Origin: Pseudomonadota bacterium
GTDB taxonomy: Bacteria; Pseudomonadota; Gammaproteobacteria; Burkholderiales; SG8-39
Direction of reading: 5' to 3'
Assembly (NCBI GenBank): GCA_027624175.1
Contig: JAQBXT010000011.1
Span: forward strand, 1-46,574
DNA: 46,574 nt
Translations under genes and position numbers: made by a program
In this document: positions 40,556-46,574 of the stretch, in pieces
Numbering within the stretch: the first letter of the stretch is position 1
Layout of the letters: each line of letters starts with the position of its first letter
The notes under the pieces: generated by a model
What the model saw: only the letters and a program-made list of their open reading frames with translations
Told to the model about the DNA's origin: nothing
Database searches by the model: none

Positions 40556-40981
40556 ATGAACGACATGACTGCCGCACAGAAAAAGGCCCTCAAGGCCCGC
40601 GCCCATGCCCTCCATCCGCTTCTGCAGCTGGGCGAAAATGGCCTCACCGACGCCGTGATCGCCGAAATCGACCGCGCGCTCGGTGCGCACGAACTGATCA
40701 AGATCCGCGCCGCCACGCTCAACCGCGACGAGCGCGAGGTGGCACTGGCCAGCATCTGCGAACGCACGGGTGCCCACGCGGTGCAGCACATCGGCAAGAT
40801 GCTGGTGGTTTTCCGGCAGAAGCCTCGTCAAGAGGCGCCCTCGGGACCCAAACCTCGCCTTCCCAAGCGCGCCACCTCGGGTTGGCCCGACCGTAAGGCA
40901 ATCCGCAAGCCTTCGCACCGCAGGAAATCAGCGGGGCCGCAACGCCCGCAGCGCCGGCGGCCTCGCGACGCGCGGCGCTGA
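40556..40981 (+). CDS. yhbY: YhbY-type CRM-domain RNA-binding protein
   Basis: Ribosome-assembly-associated RNA-binding protein. Residues 1-95 form the CRM domain (LHPLLQLGENGLTDAVIAEI, ELIKIRA, IGKMLVVFRQ). The rest, about 45 residues, is a very basic Arg/Lys/Pro tail, so the 141-residue protein is longer than E. coli YhbY (about 97). Placement opposite rlmE is typical and fits a shared role in large-subunit maturation. It converges on greA with 3 nt between stops. Confidence 0.92.
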   Translation: MNDMTAAQKKALKARAHALHPLLQLGENGLTDAVIAEIDRALGAHELIKIRAATLNRDEREVALASICERTGAHAVQHIGKMLVVFRQKPRQEAPSGPKPRLPKRATSGWPDRKAIRKPSHRRKSAGPQRPQRRRPRDARR

Positions 40982-40984
40982 GCC

Positions 40985-41457
40985 CTACTCGTAACGCACG
41001 TCCAGAATCTCGTATTTCTTCACGCCGCCCGGGGTCTGCACGCTGACCTCGTCGCCGGCTTCCTTGCCGATCAGGGCGCGCGCGATCGGCGAACTGATCG
41101 AAATCCTGTGCGCCTTGATGTCGGCTTCATCCTCGCCGACGATCTGGTAGGTAATCGGCTTGCCGCCCTTTTCCTCCAGGTCCACGGTCGCGCCGAACAC
41201 GCAGCGTCCATCGGCATCGAGCAGCTTTGGATCGATCAAATTGGCATTGCCGAGCTTCGCCTCGATCTCGGAAATTCGCCCTTCGATGAAGCCCTGGCGC
41301 TCGCGCGCCGCGTCGTACTCGGCGTTCTCGGAGAGGTCGCCGTGCGCCCGCGCCTCGCCGATCAGCTTGGACGTGGCTGGGCGCTCGATCGCCTTGAGCC
41401 GGTGCAACTCCGCGCGCAACGCCTCGGCGCCGCGCAGGGTCATGGGTGTCTTGGCCA

Positions 41458-41458
<1 letters not shown>
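40985..41458 (-). CDS. greA: Transcription elongation factor GreA
   Basis: Stimulates cleavage of backtracked transcripts. The 157-residue protein has an N-terminal coiled coil with the acidic tip [21 protein letters not shown] (tip residues DLSENAEY) and a C-terminal domain with [20 protein letters not shown]. The start at 41458 overlaps the carB stop by one base (TAATG), so it is coupled to carAB. Confidence 0.96.
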
Positions 41459-44692
<3,234 letters not shown>

Positions 44693-44709
<17 letters not shown>

Positions 44710-45832
44710 CGCTCATCATTTTCGTGAAGCGATCGAACAGGTAGGCCATATCGCGCGGCCCCGGACTGGCTTCCGGGTGCCCCTGGAAACAGAATGCCGG
44801 CCGGTCGGTGCGCGCGAGTCCCTGCAGGGAACCGTCGAACAGGGAAATGTGCGTGGGCTTGAGCGTCGAGGGCAAGCTGCTGGCGTCCACCGCAAAGCCG
44901 TGGTTCTGGCTGGTGATCAACACCTGCCCGGTGTCGAGGTCCTTGACCGGGTGATTGGCGCCATGGTGCCCGAACTTCATCTTCACCGTCTTGGCGCCGG
45001 AAGCAAGCCCCATCAACTGGTGCCCGAGGCAGATGCCAAACACCGGCACGCGAGTCGTGTCGAGGATCTCGCCGATGGATTCAATGGCGTAGTCGCAGGG
45101 CTGCGGGTCGCCCGGGCCGTTGGACAGGAACACGCCGTCGGGCTGCATGCGCAGCACCTCGCGCGCCGGGGTCTGCGCCGGCACCACGCTGACGCGCGCA
45201 CCGCGCTCGGCGAGCAGCCGCAGGATATTGCGTTTGATGCCGTAGTCGTAGGCCACGACGTGGAACGGCGTGCTGGCGACCTCACGATAGCCCTTGCCCA
45301 GCGCCCAGGATCCTTCGCGCCATTCGTACGCCTGCTCGGTGCTCACCACTTTGGCGAGGTCCATGCCGGCGAGTCCGGGAAAGGCGCGTGCGGCAGCCAG
45401 CGCCTTGTCGAGCTCGATCTTGCCGGCCATCAGGCAGCCGTTCTGCGCGCCCTTTTCGCGCAGCATGCGCGTGAGCATTCGCGTGTCCAGGTCGGCGATC
45501 GCCACCACGTTGCCCTCGACGAGGTACTGCGACAGGGTTTTCTGCGCGCGCCAGCTGGACATCAGTGCGGGCACGTCCCTGACGACCAGGCCGGCCGCGT
45601 AGATCTTGCGCGCCTCGTCGTCCTCGGCGTTGATGCCGGTATTGCCGATATGCGGATGGGTCAGCGTGACGATCTGCCCGCAATAGGACGGATCGGTAAG
45701 GATTTCCTGGTACCCGGTGATGGCGGTGTTGAACACCACTTCGCCGGCGGAGAGCCCGGGCGCGCCCACGCCGCGGCCCCGAAACACCGTCCCGTCGGCG
45801 AGGACGAGGACGGCGGAATCGAGCGCAGGCAC
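44693..45832 (-). CDS. carA: Carbamoyl-phosphate synthase small subunit (glutaminase)
   Basis: Hydrolyses glutamine and channels ammonia to CarB. From the GTG at 45832 the protein has 379 residues, the family norm. The glutaminase triad is the Cys in [16 protein letters not shown] and His/Glu in [23 protein letters not shown] is also typical. GTG 45832 is preferred because GGGAG precedes it by 7 nt and the protein then begins [14 protein letters not shown]. The frame is also open up to GTG 45880, which would add 16 residues encoded across the leader hairpin. That in-frame leader may take part in control. Confidence 0.94.
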
Positions 45833-45855
45833 GGCGAACTCCCGGATTAGATGTG

Positions 45856-45886
45856 AAAAAGCGGAAGAGGCTTGCGCCACTCCCGC
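45856..45886 (-). terminator. Intrinsic terminator in the carA leader (possible attenuator)
   Basis: On the minus strand an 11-bp stem (GCGGGAGTGGC with GCCTCTTCCGC, one mismatch and one G-T pair) closes a GCAA tetraloop and is followed at once by TTTTT. This is a textbook Rho-independent terminator. It lies 24 nt before the carA GTG and after a probable promoter at 45902-45930. It could end dapB transcripts, attenuate carAB, or both. Confidence 0.75.
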
Positions 45887-45901
45887 TCGTTAGGGCAGAG
45901 A

Positions 45902-45930
45902 ATTATACTGCGCCGGTTACTTCAGGCCAA
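45902..45930 (-). promoter_or_regulatory. Probable carAB promoter
   Basis: TATAAT (minus, 45907-45902) is a perfect -10, with TTGGCC (45930-45925) as -35 at 17-bp spacing, partly inside the end of dapB. Transcription would begin near 45895, giving a leader of about 63 nt that contains the terminator hairpin. Confidence 0.6.
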
Positions 45931-46574
45931 GTACGTCGAACATGTCGTACAGACCTGGGCCGCGCCCCTTGAGCCACGTGGCCGCGCGCAGCGCGCCCGC
46001 GGCGTAGGTCAATCGGCTCTGCGAGCGCACCGCCACCTCCACCCGCTCGCCGGCGCCAGCGAAGATCACCGTGTGCTCGCCAACGATGTCGCCGCCGCGA
46101 ATGGCGTGGAAGCCGATCGCCTTTGCCGGCCGCTCGCCGGTCTCGCCTTCGCGGCCGTGGGTCGCGACCTCCCCGAGCTTTCGTCCCAGCGCGCCCGCCA
46201 CCAGCTCGCCCAGTTTCAGCGCCGTGCCCGAGGGTGCATCCACCTTGTGCCGGTGGTGCGCCTCGACGATCTCCACGTCATAGGCGTCGCCGAGCGCCCT
46301 GGCGGCCGTCTGCGCGAGCTGGAACACGACGTTGACGCCGATCGCGAAATTGGGCGACAGCACGATCGGGATGCGCTTTGCGCCTGCGGCGATGCGCGCC
46401 TTCTGCGCTTCGCTGAACCCGGTGGTGCCGATCACCATGGCCTTGCCCTGCTTGAGGCAGGCGTCCAGGTGCGCCAGCGTGCCTTCGGGGCGCGTGAAGT
46501 CGATCAACACGTCCGCCGCGGCCAGTGCGCCGAGATCCGCCCCGACCTTCAACGGGCCCGCCGCGCGACCGAGC
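45917..46574 (-). CDS. dapB: 4-hydroxy-tetrahydrodipicolinate reductase (N-terminus beyond window)
   Basis: NAD(P)H-dependent reductase of lysine and diaminopimelate synthesis. About 218 C-terminal residues are visible, with the conserved [23 protein letters not shown], the catalytic region [19 protein letters not shown], and [17 protein letters not shown]. The nucleotide-binding GxxGxxG start lies beyond 46574, so the gene is cut by the window edge, not broken. It is followed by the carA promoter. Confidence 0.95.
   Translation of the reverse strand, partial: LGRAAGPLKVGADLGALAAADVLIDFTRPEGTLAHLDACLKQGKAMVIGTTGFSEAQKARIAAGAKRIPIVLSPNFAIGVNVVFQLAQTAARALGDAYDVEIVEAHHRHKVDAPSGTALKLGELVAGALGRKLGEVATHGREGETGERPAKAIGFHAIRGGDIVGEHTVIFAGAGERVEVAVRSQSRLTYAAGALRAATWLKGRGPGLYDMFDVLGLK

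Overview
The window looks like a compact, GC-rich chromosome segment from a betaproteobacterium. This is inferred from gene order (dapB-carAB-greA-yhbY/rlmE-ftsH-folP-glmM, then tpiA-secG-tRNA-Leu-nuoA to nuoN), from separate nuoC and nuoD, and from the protein families present. No genus can be named. Genes are tightly packed with many ATGA, GTGA or TTGA overlaps. No stretch of 300 bases lacks a gene. No CRISPR array, insertion sequence, rRNA or prophage was seen.

Region by region. (1) 1-3602: end of an unknown gene, nth, a divergent pair of monohaem cytochromes c, then a MoxR ATPase, a VWA protein and the first part of a probable methyltransferase. (2) 3603-8144: a three-PAS GGDEF protein broken inside its GGDEF domain, a GspE/PilB-like ATPase, and a divergent Atg22/UMF1-type transporter. 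(3) 8191-13172: peroxiredoxin, a small Cys-rich exported protein, a two-lobed M16 peptidase, greB, and a membrane ankyrin protein. (4) 13210-16613: a class II ribonucleotide reductase behind a probable LexA box, and a Nudix hydrolase translationally joined to the end of the nuo operon. (5) 16613-31811, minus strand: tpiA, secG, tRNA-Leu(GAG) and all 14 complex I genes. (6) 31892-35800: an accessory block between tpiA and glmM. It holds a FrdA-like flavoprotein without its C-terminal domain, a membrane-anchored cytochrome c, two FNR/DNR-like boxes, and an arsenic operon (arsR-arsI-acr3-arsC) whose arsC is cut short. (7) 35808-46574: glmM, folP, ftsH, rlmE, yhbY, greA, carB, carA and partial dapB.

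Most genes are housekeeping: respiration, pyrimidine, lysine and cell-wall precursor synthesis, transcript and ribosome maintenance, proteolysis. The points most worth a second look are the unusual joints. These are two genes truncated head-on near base 3602, the FrdA-core/cytochrome pair between FNR-like sites, the truncated arsC, a tRNA ending 3 nt before nuoA, nuoJ without a normal start codon, a promoter-hairpin-U-tract leader before carA, and several promoters placed so that transcripts would begin at the start codon. Some joints may be assembly or base-call errors rather than biology; each entry says which test would decide.
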